Source: Larix kaempferi (taxonomy: Eukaryota > Streptophyta > Pinopsida > Pinales > Pinaceae). From it: DNA of 64,000 nucleotides. The notes below the pieces were generated by a model, which saw nothing but the letters and a program-made list of their open reading frames with translations, had not been told where the DNA came from and did not search any database. The position numbers were made by a program, and so were the translations under genes. This document shows positions 21,434-32,339 of this stretch, one piece after another (within the stretch, counting starts at the first letter, position 1; each line of letters starts with the position of its first letter). The stretch spans positions 186,001-250,000 of the forward strand of contig BSBM01001025.1 in NCBI GenBank assembly GCA_027924585.1, written 5' to 3'.

Positions 21434-24230
21434 TAGCCTGAAAGAAGGGATGGTATGGCATGTATGACACTTGTTGCACTTGCGATGCTAGGGATTGATA
21501 TAGAAAAAACCAGTCATCGTAGAACTTTCTATATAAATCCATTTTGGAAACATTTTCGGATCTGAAACTTTTACAGGTCAAATATCAGATCCCCATGTAC
21601 CTTTTGTCCAAAGTACAACTTCTAATTCGTTGTACTTTGTGTTTTATGATCTGTACAATCTAGGGTTTCTGCCTCTTCCAGATCTGAGTCATAAACAGGT
21701 GACCTAGGGAAAAAGGTCATAACTTGGGCTAGGAAGCTCGAAATGAAATTTCAAAAAATGTGACAGGAAGGGCATGGACTGTACTTTCATAGGCCGAAGG
21801 TTCAAAGGACGAAAGTGAACTAGTGACACGTGGAACTCCATACAAGTTCGCTCTCCTGTTTTATACCATAAACATGTCACATTGCGACACTTGGCATAAC
21901 TCTCTCTCAGAGAATCCAATTGAGGTTAGACCTATGGGGTTAGAAAGATGACAGGTCGGGCTACCACAAGTAGAAGTTTCAGAACCAATGGATTCGTAGT
22001 TTCAGAGTTACACCAGAAACAATCAGGTGCATATTTCTGTCAAAACAGAATTGGATTTTGAGCACCTTCATTCATGGTTCCGGGAATTAGGGTTTCAGAG
22101 AAAGTTGGTATTTTTGTAATCGGAGACCATGGCTGAATGATACTCATCAAAATCAAAATTTAGAGACCAATATCAAATTTTTTGGTTGGGTATAAGGCTG
22201 GTCTTGATCAAACCCTAGTTCTGGACTTTGATCGGAAAAGTGGAAAATTAGGGCTTCTACAAAAGTTGAAATTTTTGAAGTCTGTGACCATGGCTGGAAG
22301 CTCCTTAGAAAAAATCGAAGTTTAGAGCTTTGTATCGAAAATTTTGGTTGGGCAGAAGGGTGGGCTTTATCAAACCCTAGTTCGGGATCCTGTCCAAAAG
22401 ATCCGAAAGTTTCAAAGGCAATTTTGAGGGGTGAAACTTTGCAGTTTTCAAATTCTGAGTATACCAACTTGATCAGCTCATCAAGACACATCTTTCTATC
22501 CTTTTAGAAGTTTGAAATTCAAAGTTTGAATTTTTAGGGTTTCTCTAACAAACCCTAATCTAGCTCCAGATCCAGTTTCTGCAAATCAAGTGGATTGGGT
22601 AAATCCTAGAAGAGAATGGTTTGGTCACCTGCATAAGTGAAGAAGTTCCTGTTTCAGAGGGAGATGAGGCTAAGACCTTAAATAAGAAGATTACAAGTAA
22701 TATCGACAAGTATGACTTATCCAGGTATGTTTCGAGATCTATTCATGATTAATTTTATGATATGTTTGTCTTCATTAAGTTTAGTACAATCTTGATTAAC
22801 TTTAGACTTGTCATATCACCTTAATAAAATTATGAATGTAGATATTCATTGATTAGGGTTTTGACATTTATGATTGTACTAATGCATTGTGGTGTTGTAT
22901 GAGGTTGATGTTATCCGCTAACATGAAAGGTACATCAAGAAAGATAAATCATGTTCTAGTTCAAGAACATAGGACCATGGTGACATCAAGACAAAGATTC
23001 ATCCATTGTAATGGATCACATAGAAGATCTACTTACGAGGTATGTATAACTTGGTTCTATAATGGTTAACCTATGAGATATGCAGGTTACTAGCACAAGT
23101 CATTGAACAAGAACAAGAAGACATTATGAGGGTATGTTAGACATGACTAGCTAGCATGCTAATCTAGGTATGTTTTTCCTATATCAAGTTAGAATCCTAC
23201 CTTGTGTTAGGATCTTATACTGTTGTATGGTTGATAATGATTATTCATGAAGTTAGAAATGTAAGTAATCAAGGGTTTAGGCATATTATGCTTCTTACTT
23301 TGATTGATGATATGACTAACCAGAAGAGTCCTATGGTCAATAAGAATATGCATGAGTAAAAGAAGTATTCCATGAAACCTTGAATACTAATGTTTATTAT
23401 CTGTGTTTGAAATGATCATGACTATACATGTTTAAGATTATGTTGTTTTAGTATCTATACTAATGAATGTATGATTATGTATGAGATCTTGAGGATGGCA
23501 CAATCATGACACTAGTGCACACTTAAGCATGCATAGTGGTCCAGGATGAATATAAGTCCAAGGACAGGTAATCCAAGAAGCAAAGATCAAGAGGGAGCAC
23601 ACTCCAGTAGTTCCTGCAAGGAAGCAAATATTGAGAGGGAGTCCACCCTACAACCAAACAAAGATAAGTATTTGAATTGTCATTTATTGCATACTTGTTT
23701 GTTTAAATAATATTGTTCAATGATGTATATGCCTATGTTCCTAGACTTAGGGTGTGTATTACGCATATTAGAATAATTGCATTAATGAACAATATACTAC
23801 TAATATGCATGTGATGGGTAAGTGGCCTATGGCACTATACAACATTCCATTGCTACTTATCTAGAATGAAACCTCTTTGTTGACATGTTGGGAGTTGTGC
23901 ACACTCTTAACAAATGTTATGGTAGAGATTGGAAGGCATCTAGAAAGTTACAGGATATGGATAGATGTTGTATTCAAGCATTGGCTAAAATAATTGCATG
24001 ACTGTATGACATATTTATTTATGTGTAAGAATTTGTTCTGAAAACTATGAGATGTTTCTAATCATGCAATTTAACTTCCTTTGTAGGAAAGATCATACAC
24101 AATCACTTACAAAAGAAGGACTACAACATTTGTTCCAGCAACGAAGTTCAAACTATCTATTTAAGATATTGAAGAATATGAAGTTCCCAGGATATGGGAT
24201 ACAGTTAAAGGATTCCATGGTCGAGAAGTA
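21434..24230 (+). other. Long leader of C2, no ORF; conserved in C3
   Basis: About 2.8 kb with no frame longer than about 112 codons and no recognisable Gag, protease or integrase. Much of it is similar, in reverse complement, to 32340-34837 of C3, including the repeated phrase around 'tttggttggg...aaccctagttc' at 22180-22390. It has the size and position of gag-int but appears replaced by non-coding sequence, as in LARD-type elements. Confidence 0.55.
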
Positions 24231-24234
24231 CTAA

Positions 24235-25200
24235 TCGATCATGTTTGGGATGTGGTCCTAAGACCTGAAGGGAAGTTTGTTGTGACTTCCAAGTGGATCT
24301 ATAAGATCAAGCATGCTGTAGATGGTAGCATGGAGAAATACAAAGCGAGGTTGTAGCTCATGGATCCTCCCAGAAAGAGGAATTGACTATGAAGAGACTT
24401 TTGCACCTGTAGCCAGATACACTTCCATTAGATTAGTACTTGATCTGGCTGCAGTGATGAAATGGAAGGTACACCAAATGGATGTCAAGACAGCCTTCTT
24501 GAATGGTGTAGTTGAAGAGGAAGTATATGTGGAGCAGCCACTCGGGTTTGAGACACGTGACTGAGAGTCACATGTGTGCAAACTGAAGAAAGCCCTGTAT
24601 GGTTTGAAACAGGCACCCAGGACCTGGTATGGTAGGATAGATGGCTTCCTATCCAGTTTAGGCTTTTCCAAGAGTAAAGCGGATTCCAACCTTTACTACA
24701 AGGTTGAGGAAGGAAATCCAGTGATACTACTATTGTATGTGGATGACCTATTTGTAACAGGTGAGGATAGATTGATTGCCGATACAAAGGGGAAGCTTGT
24801 TGCTGAGTTCGAGATGAAGGACTTGGGGATGATGCACTATTTTCTAGGCATGGAGGTGTGGTAGAGTGCAGATGGAATATTCCTTGGACAAGGGAAGCAT
24901 GCAGTAGCGATCCTGAAGAGGTTCGAGATGATGGACTGCAAGGCCATGGCCACACCTATGGCATCGAATCTGAAGCTTCTGTGTGATGCTTCCTCTGATC
25001 CGGTTGATGTCACTGTGTATCATCAGATGATTGGGTCCTTGATGTACCTAATGAACACGAGACTAGATATTTGATTTGTGGTGAATACATTGAGCCAGTT
25101 CCTGACGTATCCCAGAGGTGTTCACTTGGTTGCTGTAAAAGCATATTCTGAGGTACCTGAAGGGTACAAATTGACTATGGGCTCAAGCATGATGCGAATC
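24235..25200 (+). pseudogene. C2 copia reverse transcriptase (frameshifted)
   Basis: Copia-type RT (RVT_2): ...[65 protein letters not shown] and the active site LLYVDDLFVTG at about 24733-24760, followed by EFEMKDLGMMHYFLGMEVW. Small indels near 24350 break the N-terminus. A TGA at 24562 and a TAG at 24862 interrupt the main frame, and two one-base insertions near 25140 and 25170 shift it before RNase H. The YVDD catalytic core remains. It is non-functional as it stands. Confidence 0.85.
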
Positions 25201-25214
25201 AAAAGTTTAACCTG

Positions 25215-25700
25215 TAGGGTTATGTTGATTTAGATTGGGTAGGAAGTGCTGCAGATAAGAAGAGCACTTTTGGGTGCTACGTCAGTATGGGATCAAGTGT
25301 GATCTGTTGGTTTAGGAGGAAGCAGTCCTGCGTAGCACTGAGTACAGCCGAAGCAGAGTATGTTGCATTTTGTTCAGCTAGTTGTGAGGCAGTATGGCTG
25401 AGGAAGCTCCTGTCTGAGTTATTTGATCTCCCATTGGAGGCTACTGGTATCTTTTATGACAACCAGAGTTGTGTGAAGTTGTCTAAGAACCCAGTGTTCC
25501 ATGACAGGTTGAAACACATTGATATCAAATATCACTATATAAGGGATATGGTGCAGAGAAGAGCAGTGAAGCTCCTGTATGTTGCGACCGATGAGCATGT
25601 TGCAGATGTGTTGACGAAACCACTAGCCAGAGTGAAGTTTGAGTACTTCAGAGAGAGGCTTGGTGTTCTTCAGATTGGCGACACTTCGAGGAAGAAGTGA
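25215..25700 (+). pseudogene. C2 copia RNase H
   Basis: Frame containing VDLDWVGSAADKKSTFGCY, STAEAEYVAF, FYDNQSCVKLSKNPVFH, KHIDIKYHYIRD and EHVADVLTKPL, the conserved C-terminal copia RNase H with all four acidic positions. From 25287 to the TGA at 25698 it is uninterrupted (137 codons). It lies in a different frame from RT because of upstream indels. Confidence 0.85.
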
Positions 25701-25809
25701 TGAACACATTTGCTGGAAGCCATTCCAAGCATGGTGAGAGGAGGATACTTCACATGGCTGTGGATGTAAGCGCTAGATGATGAGCATCAGGACGATGCTC
25801 CAGTTACTG

Positions 25810-25990
25810 CTCTGTATGTACGCATCATGTTGGATGCTGGATATGATCAGTTGGATCATTCATATGTATATGTATGTACGCATCATGTTGGATGCTGGAT
25901 ATGATTAGTTGGATCATTTATATGTATATGTATGTACGCATCATGTTGGATGTTGGATATGATTAGTTGGATCGTGTGTATGTATTTGTA
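25810..25990 (+). repeat. About 60-bp tandem repeat in C2, three copies
   Basis: Three consecutive copies of a unit beginning tatgtatgtacgcatcatg and containing ggatatgatcagttggatc. Degenerate copies rich in gatca/tgatc follow to about 26200. Confidence 0.75.
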
Positions 25991-26249
25991 TGTGGATCAG
26001 GTGGGTACATTGTATGATCAAGTAGATCATGTATGATGATATATATCAGGCAGATACTGTGTATGCATCAGGTAGATGCATTGTATGATCAGGATGATCA
26101 TGGATGACGAGCTTCAGGATGTTGCTCCAGATGACATGCATTAGGGCGATGCAGTGTTGATGATCAGGATGATCATGTCTATATCGGGATGATGTATGGT
26201 GAGTATCATATTGATACTCTGTGGCTGTGGACAGGTTGTGCAGATGAGC

Positions 26250-26765
26250 ATATAAGTAGACCTGGGAGATCTGGACAGGATGAAAAAGGCCTCAAATGCT
26301 CTTTCGAGGCATTGCTCTGGGAGGACATATAAGTAGACTTGGGATATCTGGACAGGATGAAAAAGGCCTCAGATGCTCTTTCGAGGCATTGTCCTATGGC
26401 ATGTAAGTATACCTGGGAGATCTTGACAGGATGAAAAAAGGCCTCAAATGCTCTTTCGAGGCATTGTCATGACCACATGTAATCAGACCTGGGGATCTGG
26501 ACAGGTTGTGCTAGTCACGTAAAAGGCCTTAGATGCTCTTTAGAGTTCTTGCTTGGAAAGACACCCTTTTAAGGTTTTGTGGTAGGGGTCACATGTAATC
26601 AGACCTGGAGATTTGGACAGGTTGTGCTAGTCACGTAAAAGGCCTCATATGCTCTTTAGGGTTCTTACTTGGCAAGACACCCTTTTAAGGTTTTGTGACA
26701 GTCACATGTAAAAGATCCTGGGAGATCCGATAGGTTGATCTGTGTGCTCGTAAAAGGCCTAGGAT
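26250..26765 (+). repeat. Degenerate tandem repeat of 75 to 150 bp in the 3' region of C2
   Basis: Six to seven copies of a module with the motifs cctgggagatctggacagg, aaaaggcctcaaatgctctt and cgaggcattg, changing gradually along the array. It lies between RNase H and the polypurine tract. Confidence 0.7.
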
Positions 26766-27035
26766 GCTATTTTGATGTTTTGTTGACGCACATAATAAGT
26801 CCTAAAGATCCCACAGTATGGCCAGTGATGATGAAGACCTGCAAATGGTGGGCATACATCCAGTATGAAAAAGGATTGGCTTTGTAGAACTTCCTATGAC
26901 AAGTAGATTCAAAGATTGATTCAGATAGAAGCAGCCATGATGATGACAATGATTTGAGGATGATAATTTGCTGATGATGATCCAGAGAAGAAAACTTGTG
27001 CTAGCAGATTTGTGTCGAGAAATACCTTCCTAGTT

Positions 27036-27044
27036 AAGAGGGAG
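27036..27044 (+). other. Polypurine tract of C2
   Basis: AAGAGGGAG immediately before the 3' LTR. Confidence 0.75.
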
Positions 27045-27606
27045 TGTTGGTTTATATGTAACTTCAGAATGTATTTCACCTATGTATGTATATTGTACTC
27101 CTATAGAGATGTGTTATTCCTCTATAAGGAAGTGTTTTCATTTGTATTGACAAGTGTCGCAAGTGTCGTAACTTGCTGATGGGTTATTAGACCACCATGT
27201 GTGGGGTCGGCCCTGATTAAGTTAACCATGGGTTATTATGCTAAGATAGACAAGTTGGCCCCATAAGTTTATTGGGAAGTCAGGACAAGTATAAATAGAG
27301 ATTGGGAGATCCCTATTTTTATCATCTCATTACTCACTCTTCCATCACTCAGAAAATGGCGCACATGTGAGGAGGAGGATCAACTGCTAGGAGAAGACTA
27401 TATCTTGTACTTTGGTTGTATCATTGCTCTTTCTATCTCTGAGGAAGTTGCGGGGTTTTTCACCTTCTTGATTTTCCCCGGTGAAACTCTGTGTCTCTTG
27501 TGTGCTTTAATTATTGTGACCATGACTGATATGTTGTAGATATGCTGTACATGTTATTCTCTCAGTTAAGATCTTAGATCAGATTGAAAATTCTGAAAAA
27601 CTAACA
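27045..27606 (+). repeat. C2 3' LTR (562 bp)
   Basis: Starts TGTTGGTTTATATG, ends ACTAACA, then TSD CAACT. A clear TATA box, TATAAATAG, lies at 27290-27298; the 5' LTR has a mutated version (tatacatag). Confidence 0.9.
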
Positions 27607-27835
27607 CAACTATGCTAAGCCAACACACAGTTGGGTTTATCAAGCATTCAAAAGACAAAGGAGGGAAATGTTAAGCCAGTGAGCTCAACCACAGAGCTAC
27701 AAGCATCTCAAGATAATTAAAACAGTCAAGGCACCCAAAGTACCTACCACACCCAACACAAGGAAGGTCCCCTTATGTGCTGTACGGTCCCTCATGCGTC
27801 CCTTCCCTCTAGTGCTCTTCAGGATGGGAATAGAA
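27607..27835 (-). repeat. Chromovirus 3' LTR, middle fragment
   Basis: A 229-bp island between C2 and C3. It starts with the right CAACT of C2 and ends with the left TAGAA of C3. It belongs to whatever both copias inserted into, which I infer to be the minus-strand chromovirus LTR continuing at 35454. Confidence 0.45.
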
Positions 27836-28439
27836 TGTTAAGATTTAATATGCTAAGACATAATATAGTAGCATTACATTCAATTTCACAATAATAGCAT
27901 ATATAGGATCACTGAAGAAACAACAAGCATATCATAAACACAAGAGACACAAATTTATCCTGGGAAACCCTCATGGGGTAGAAAACCCAGTAAAGCTTCC
28001 TCAATATAGATGACCAGCAATATACAAAGATGCAAACCCTGAGCATAAGCTCCTTCTTATCCATAGCATACCTCTCCTCCACAAGTACGCCATTCTCAAG
28101 TGAGTGAGTGTGTATAATGAGGAATACACCTCTTCTATTTATACACTACTTCCGACTTATCTTTTACACAAAACATGTAGGCTCGTATTTAACCAATGGG
28201 TTAAATACCCCACTACAACTGACTGGGCCGACCCCTCTAGGGTGGTCTAATAACCCTTTGACCCACATAACACATACAGGGCCGACCCCCACTAGGGAAG
28301 TCTAATAACCCGAGTTACCACATTCCAACGGAGGAATAAACATCTCCGGATATACAATAAGATCTTCACGGAGGAATGAATCATCTCCAGAATAATAAAG
28401 TACAAATATAATATTCTTTGAAGTTACAATATCTCAACA
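27836..28439 (-). repeat. C3 3' LTR (604 bp)
   Basis: Left LTR of the minus-strand element. On the minus strand, TATAAATAG lies at 28143-28135. A minus-strand polypurine tract (AAGGGGGAG) abuts it at 28448-28440. Confidence 0.9.
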
Positions 28440-28448
28440 CTCCCCCTT
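28440..28448 (-). other. Polypurine tract of C3
   Basis: Plus strand ctccccctt, that is AAGGGGGAG on the minus strand, immediately upstream of the C3 3' LTR. Confidence 0.75.
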
Positions 28449-28689
28449 AATGAGAAGGATATTATAAAAGCATATGCATGAGCAAGGAGTCATCAACATT
28501 ATACATGATACATCTATAAATCATTGGAAGCTTTCTCAACATCATCAGTAACTCAACCAGTTACTGGAACATCTTCAATACTGGGACATCAGCATCTTCA
28601 GTACTGAGTCCTTATCTTCTGCAGCACTCAAACAGCTACAGCAATATCAACATCTAAATCCTCACGATCGTCAACATCGTCATCACACG

Positions 28690-28985
28690 ATCATCAACCT
28701 CATCATCTAGATCAACATGATCAGCATCGTCACATCATCTCGATCTACAGCATCTGGATCATCTCAATCTACATGATCAGCATCATCGTCATCTAGATCA
28801 ACTCAATCAGCAACATCGTCATCTAGATCAACACGATCAACATCATCATCATCTAGATCAATTTAATCAGCAACATCGTCATCTAGATCAACACGATCAG
28901 CAACATCATCATCTAGATCAATACGATCAGCAGCATCGTCATCTAGATCAATATGATCAGCAGCATCGTCATCTAGATCAACAGT
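28690..28985 (-). repeat. 30-bp tandem repeat in C3
   Basis: About nine to ten units of catcgtcatctagatcaaca plus ten bases. Because 30 is divisible by three, a minus-strand frame reads as repeated acidic DLDDDAAD units (29045-28863); I treat this as a repeat artefact. Confidence 0.85.
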
Positions 28986-28989
28986 ATTA

Positions 28990-29275
28990 GTATCCACACC
29001 AATACAAGTATACACATCCTCAATACAAGTATCCACACAATACAAGTATACACATCATCAATACAAGTATCCACACAATACAAGTATACACATCATCAAT
29101 ATAAGTATCCACACAATACAAGTATACACATCATCAATACAAGTATCCACACAATACAAGTATCCACATCATCAATACATGTATCCACACAATACAAATA
29201 TACACATCATCAATACATGTATCCACACAATACAAGTATACACATCATCAATACAAGTATTCACACAATAGCAGC
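28990..29275 (-). repeat. 38-bp tandem repeat in C3
   Basis: About seven copies of a unit alternating aatacaagtatccacac and aatacaagtatacacatcatc. Confidence 0.85.
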
Positions 29276-29359
29276 ATACCCTGCAACACACACGATCATA
29301 TTACAGGATGATCAATCCTGCTCTCTTTAGGACATAGGTCCATGGATGATGCAATCCTG

Positions 29360-29875
29360 TTATGTACCTTTTGAACCGAGGTCCAAGGGCGATCTAGTCC
29401 TACCATGTACCTTTTGAACCAAAGTCTAGGGACAATCCAGTCCTATCATGTACCTTTTGAACCGAGGTACAGGGACGATCCAGTCCTATCATGTACCTTT
29501 TGAACCGAAGTCCAGGGACGATCCAGTCCTATCATGTAACTTTTGAACCAAGGTCCAGGGATGATCCAGTCCTATCATGTACCTTTTGAACTGAAGTCCA
29601 GGGACGATCCAGTCCTATCGTGTACCTTTTGAACTGAAGTCCAGGGACGATCCAGTCCTATCATGTACGTTTTGAACTGAGGTCCAGGGACGATCCAGTC
29701 CTATCATGTACCTTTTGAACCGAGGTCCAGGGACAATCCAGTCCTATCATGTACCTTTTGAACTGAAGTCCAGCGACGATCCAGTCATGTACCTTTTGAA
29801 CCGAATTCCAGGGACGATCCAGTCTTATCATGTACCTTTTGAACCGAAGTCTAGGGATGATCCAGTCCTATCATT
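29360..29875 (-). repeat. 43-bp tandem repeat in C3, about 12 copies
   Basis: Unit contains atgtaccttttgaaccgagg and ggacgatccagtcc; for example atgtacctttt occurs at 29448 and 29491. Copies differ by single substitutions. Confidence 0.9.
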
Positions 29876-30710
29876 CAATTCTCGGAGACCTCATGTCTAC
29901 GGCTCAATTCACAGGACCAAAGTCTGAGGATGATCCAATCCCCTTACCTGTTCATTCAGGATTTTATTCTCGGAGACATCTTGTCTACGGCTCAATTCAC
30001 AGGACCAAAGTCCGAGGATGATCCAATCCCCTTACCTGTTCATTCAGGATTTTATTCTTGGAGACATCTTGTCTACAGCTCAATTCACAGGACTAAAGTC
30101 TGAGGACGATACAATCCCCTTACCTGTTCATTCAGGATTTTGTTCTCGGAGACATCTTGTCTACGGATCAATTCACAGGACTAAAGTCCAAGGACGATAC
30201 AATCCCCTTACCTATTCATTCAGGATTTTGTTCTCGGAGACATCTTGTCTACGGATCAATTCAAAGGACTAAAGTCCAAGGACGATACAATCCCCTTACC
30301 TGTTCATTCAGGATTTTGTTCTCGGAGACATCTTGTCTACGGCTCAATTCACAAGACTAAAGTCCGAGGATGATACAATCCCCTTACCTGTTCATTTAGG
30401 ATTTTGTTCTCGGAGACATATTGTCTACGGCTCAATTCATAGGACTAAAGTCCGAGGACAATACAATCCCCTTACCTGTTCATTCAGGATTTTGTTCTCG
30501 GAGACATCTTGTCTACGACTCAATTCACAGGACTAAAGTCCGAGGACAATACAATCCTCTTACCTGTTCATTCAGGATTTTGTTCTTGGAGACATCTTGT
30601 CTACGGCTCAATTCATAGGACTAAAGTTCGAGGACGATACAATCCCCTTACCTGTTCATTCAGGATTTTTGTTCTCGGAGACATCTTGTCTACGGCTCAC
30701 TTTAGGACTA
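29876..30710 (-). repeat. 88-bp tandem repeat in C3, about nine copies
   Basis: Unit contains ttctcggagacatcttgtct, caattcacaggactaaagtc and ccccttacctgttcattcag. Units recur every 88 bp, for example at 30333, 30421, 30509 and 30597. Confidence 0.9.
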
Positions 30711-30739
30711 AATTCCAGGGATGATCCAATCCCCACATG

Positions 30740-30955
30740 TCCACTAAGGACTTCATTCTCGAAGACATATGTCTACGGATCCTTTTAGAACATATGTTCA
30801 AGGATGATGCAATCCCTCTTCTTTCTCGGAGACATCTGTCTACGGATCCTTTTAGAACATATGTTCAAGGATTATGCAATCCCTCTTCTTTCTCGGAGAC
30901 ATCTGTCTACGGATCCTTTTAGAACATATGTTCAAGGATGATGCAATCCCCTTGT
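30740..30955 (-). repeat. 67-bp tandem repeat in C3, three copies
   Basis: Unit ccttttagaacatatgttca through tctcggagacatctgtctac; copies begin at 30781, 30848 and 30915. It shares the cggagacatct...tctacgg core with the 88-bp array, so the two arrays are related. Confidence 0.85.
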
Positions 30956-30999
30956 CAACTTAGACCCTATCTAAGGACCATCCACCAACCTATTTATTG

Positions 31000-32330
31000 G
31001 CATCACTAATATGGGTATCCTCATCATCGACCTCTCTGTCGATGCAGGAAATCTCATCATAAGTGATCACATCACTCTCCCTTTCGAGGAGGGTCCTTCT
31101 GAACTTTATTAAGTTTGTCTTGGAAAACTTTACTTGAGGTAGAGGTTTGGTTAGTACATCGGCAACTTGTTCACTTGAGGTAGAGGTTTGGTTAGTATAT
31201 TGGTAACTTGTTACAAATTCAAATTTTTATAGTTCCTTTCTGCGCCATATCTTGTATATAGAAATGTCAGATATCTATGTGCTTTGACTTATCATGGAAC
31301 ACTGGATTCTCTGCCATCTTGATAGAACTCTGTTTGTCACATAGTATCACAGTTGGGTCTATCTCTAAGTCAAACAATCCTGTAGCCATACTGCTTCACA
31401 ACTAGTAGAGCAAGCAGCCATATATTCCGCTTGTGCTAAGAGCCATACTGGACTGCTTCTTGCTAAATCACAAGATCATGGCTGATCCCAGAAAATAACA
31501 TCCTCTCGATGTGCTCTACCTGTCTGATACACTTTCTGCTCAATCAACATTTGTGTATCCATCTGAAGTCATGATCTCCAAAATAGCATAGATCAAATTC
31601 TATTGTATCCTTTAGGTACCTCATCACATGCTTTGCAACTAATAGGTGAACACATACTGACTCAAGGTATTCACAACAAAGCATATATCTGACTTAGTAT
31701 TTATAATGACCCAATAATTTGTCTATATAGAGTTATATACACTAACCCTGATGAGTCATTCACTAACAGCTTCAAGTTGGAATCCATGCGAGTGGTCATT
31801 CCAACATATCAAGTCCTTTTAATATTTCTCGGCATACTTTCCCTGGTTGAAAAAGATTCCTTCTGAGCCTTTCCATACTTCCACACCTAGGAAGTAATGC
31901 ATCAATATGAGATCTTTCATTTTAATTTATGCAGCCATCTATCTGTGCCATCTCTTGTCAGATGGGTCTACTGACATAAGCCTCAACATCATTCGAACTC
32001 TGTGGTGAGTTCCTTCTTGCATCCATGTCATCTGTGTATAGAAACCATATTCAACCTTGTAGCAAAGGTTGAGATCCACATCACCCATGGTGATCATTAA
32101 GCTCATCAATTTACTATCAATCCTGGGTACCCATACAGAACCTGATTCACACTTCTTCTTTAATTACATCATTAAGAGAATGGTCTTATCTAGTCACTTG
32201 GAGCAAACATCTCGTCATGATTCTCTTCCTCTTTCTAAGAGAGTATTTTAGCCATGATCCTTCTATATTATGTTTGATTTGAAAATATTCTTGTTGAACA
32301 TCCATCACTTGTGTGGTGTTCATCATTCTT
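31000..32330 (-). pseudogene. C3 remnant of copia RT C-terminus and RNase H
   Basis: Translating the minus strand in several frames recovers copia Pol fragments: MKDLILMHYFLGVEVW (near 31920), DICFVVNTLSQYV (about 31680), a YTNVD piece and FSKKQSSMAL (about 31450), AENPVFHDKSKHIDI (about 31300) and EQVADVLTKPL (about 31165). Frames change often and stops are frequent. The RNase H tail around 31120-31200 contains a short duplicated stretch (cttgaggtagaggtttggtt). Much more decayed than the C2 copy. Confidence 0.75.
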
Positions 32331-32339
32331 CATGATCTT

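Larger units (their letters stand above)
20861..27606 (+). mobile_element. Ty1/copia element C2 (defective)
   Basis: LTRs at 20861-21421 and 27045-27606 (TGTTG ... TAACA), flanked by the direct repeat CAACT (20856-20860 and 27607-27611). The PBS follows the 5' LTR. The 5.6-kb interior has a 2.8-kb non-coding leader, RT and RNase H remnants, and 1.3 kb of tandem repeats. Gag, protease and integrase are not recognisable. Element C3 is a member of the same family in the opposite orientation 229 bp away. LTRs differ by roughly 6 percent by eye. Confidence 0.9.

Noticed and set aside
28863-29045. Acidic repeat protein (DLDDDAAD units) on the minus strand
   Set aside because: A 30-bp tandem repeat stays open by its period. 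There is no start context, and the DNA array explains it fully.
29706-30922. Series of overlapping 60-84-residue ORFs on the plus strand
   Set aside because: They repeat every 88 bp in rotating frames, which is the signature of the tandem array and not of genes.
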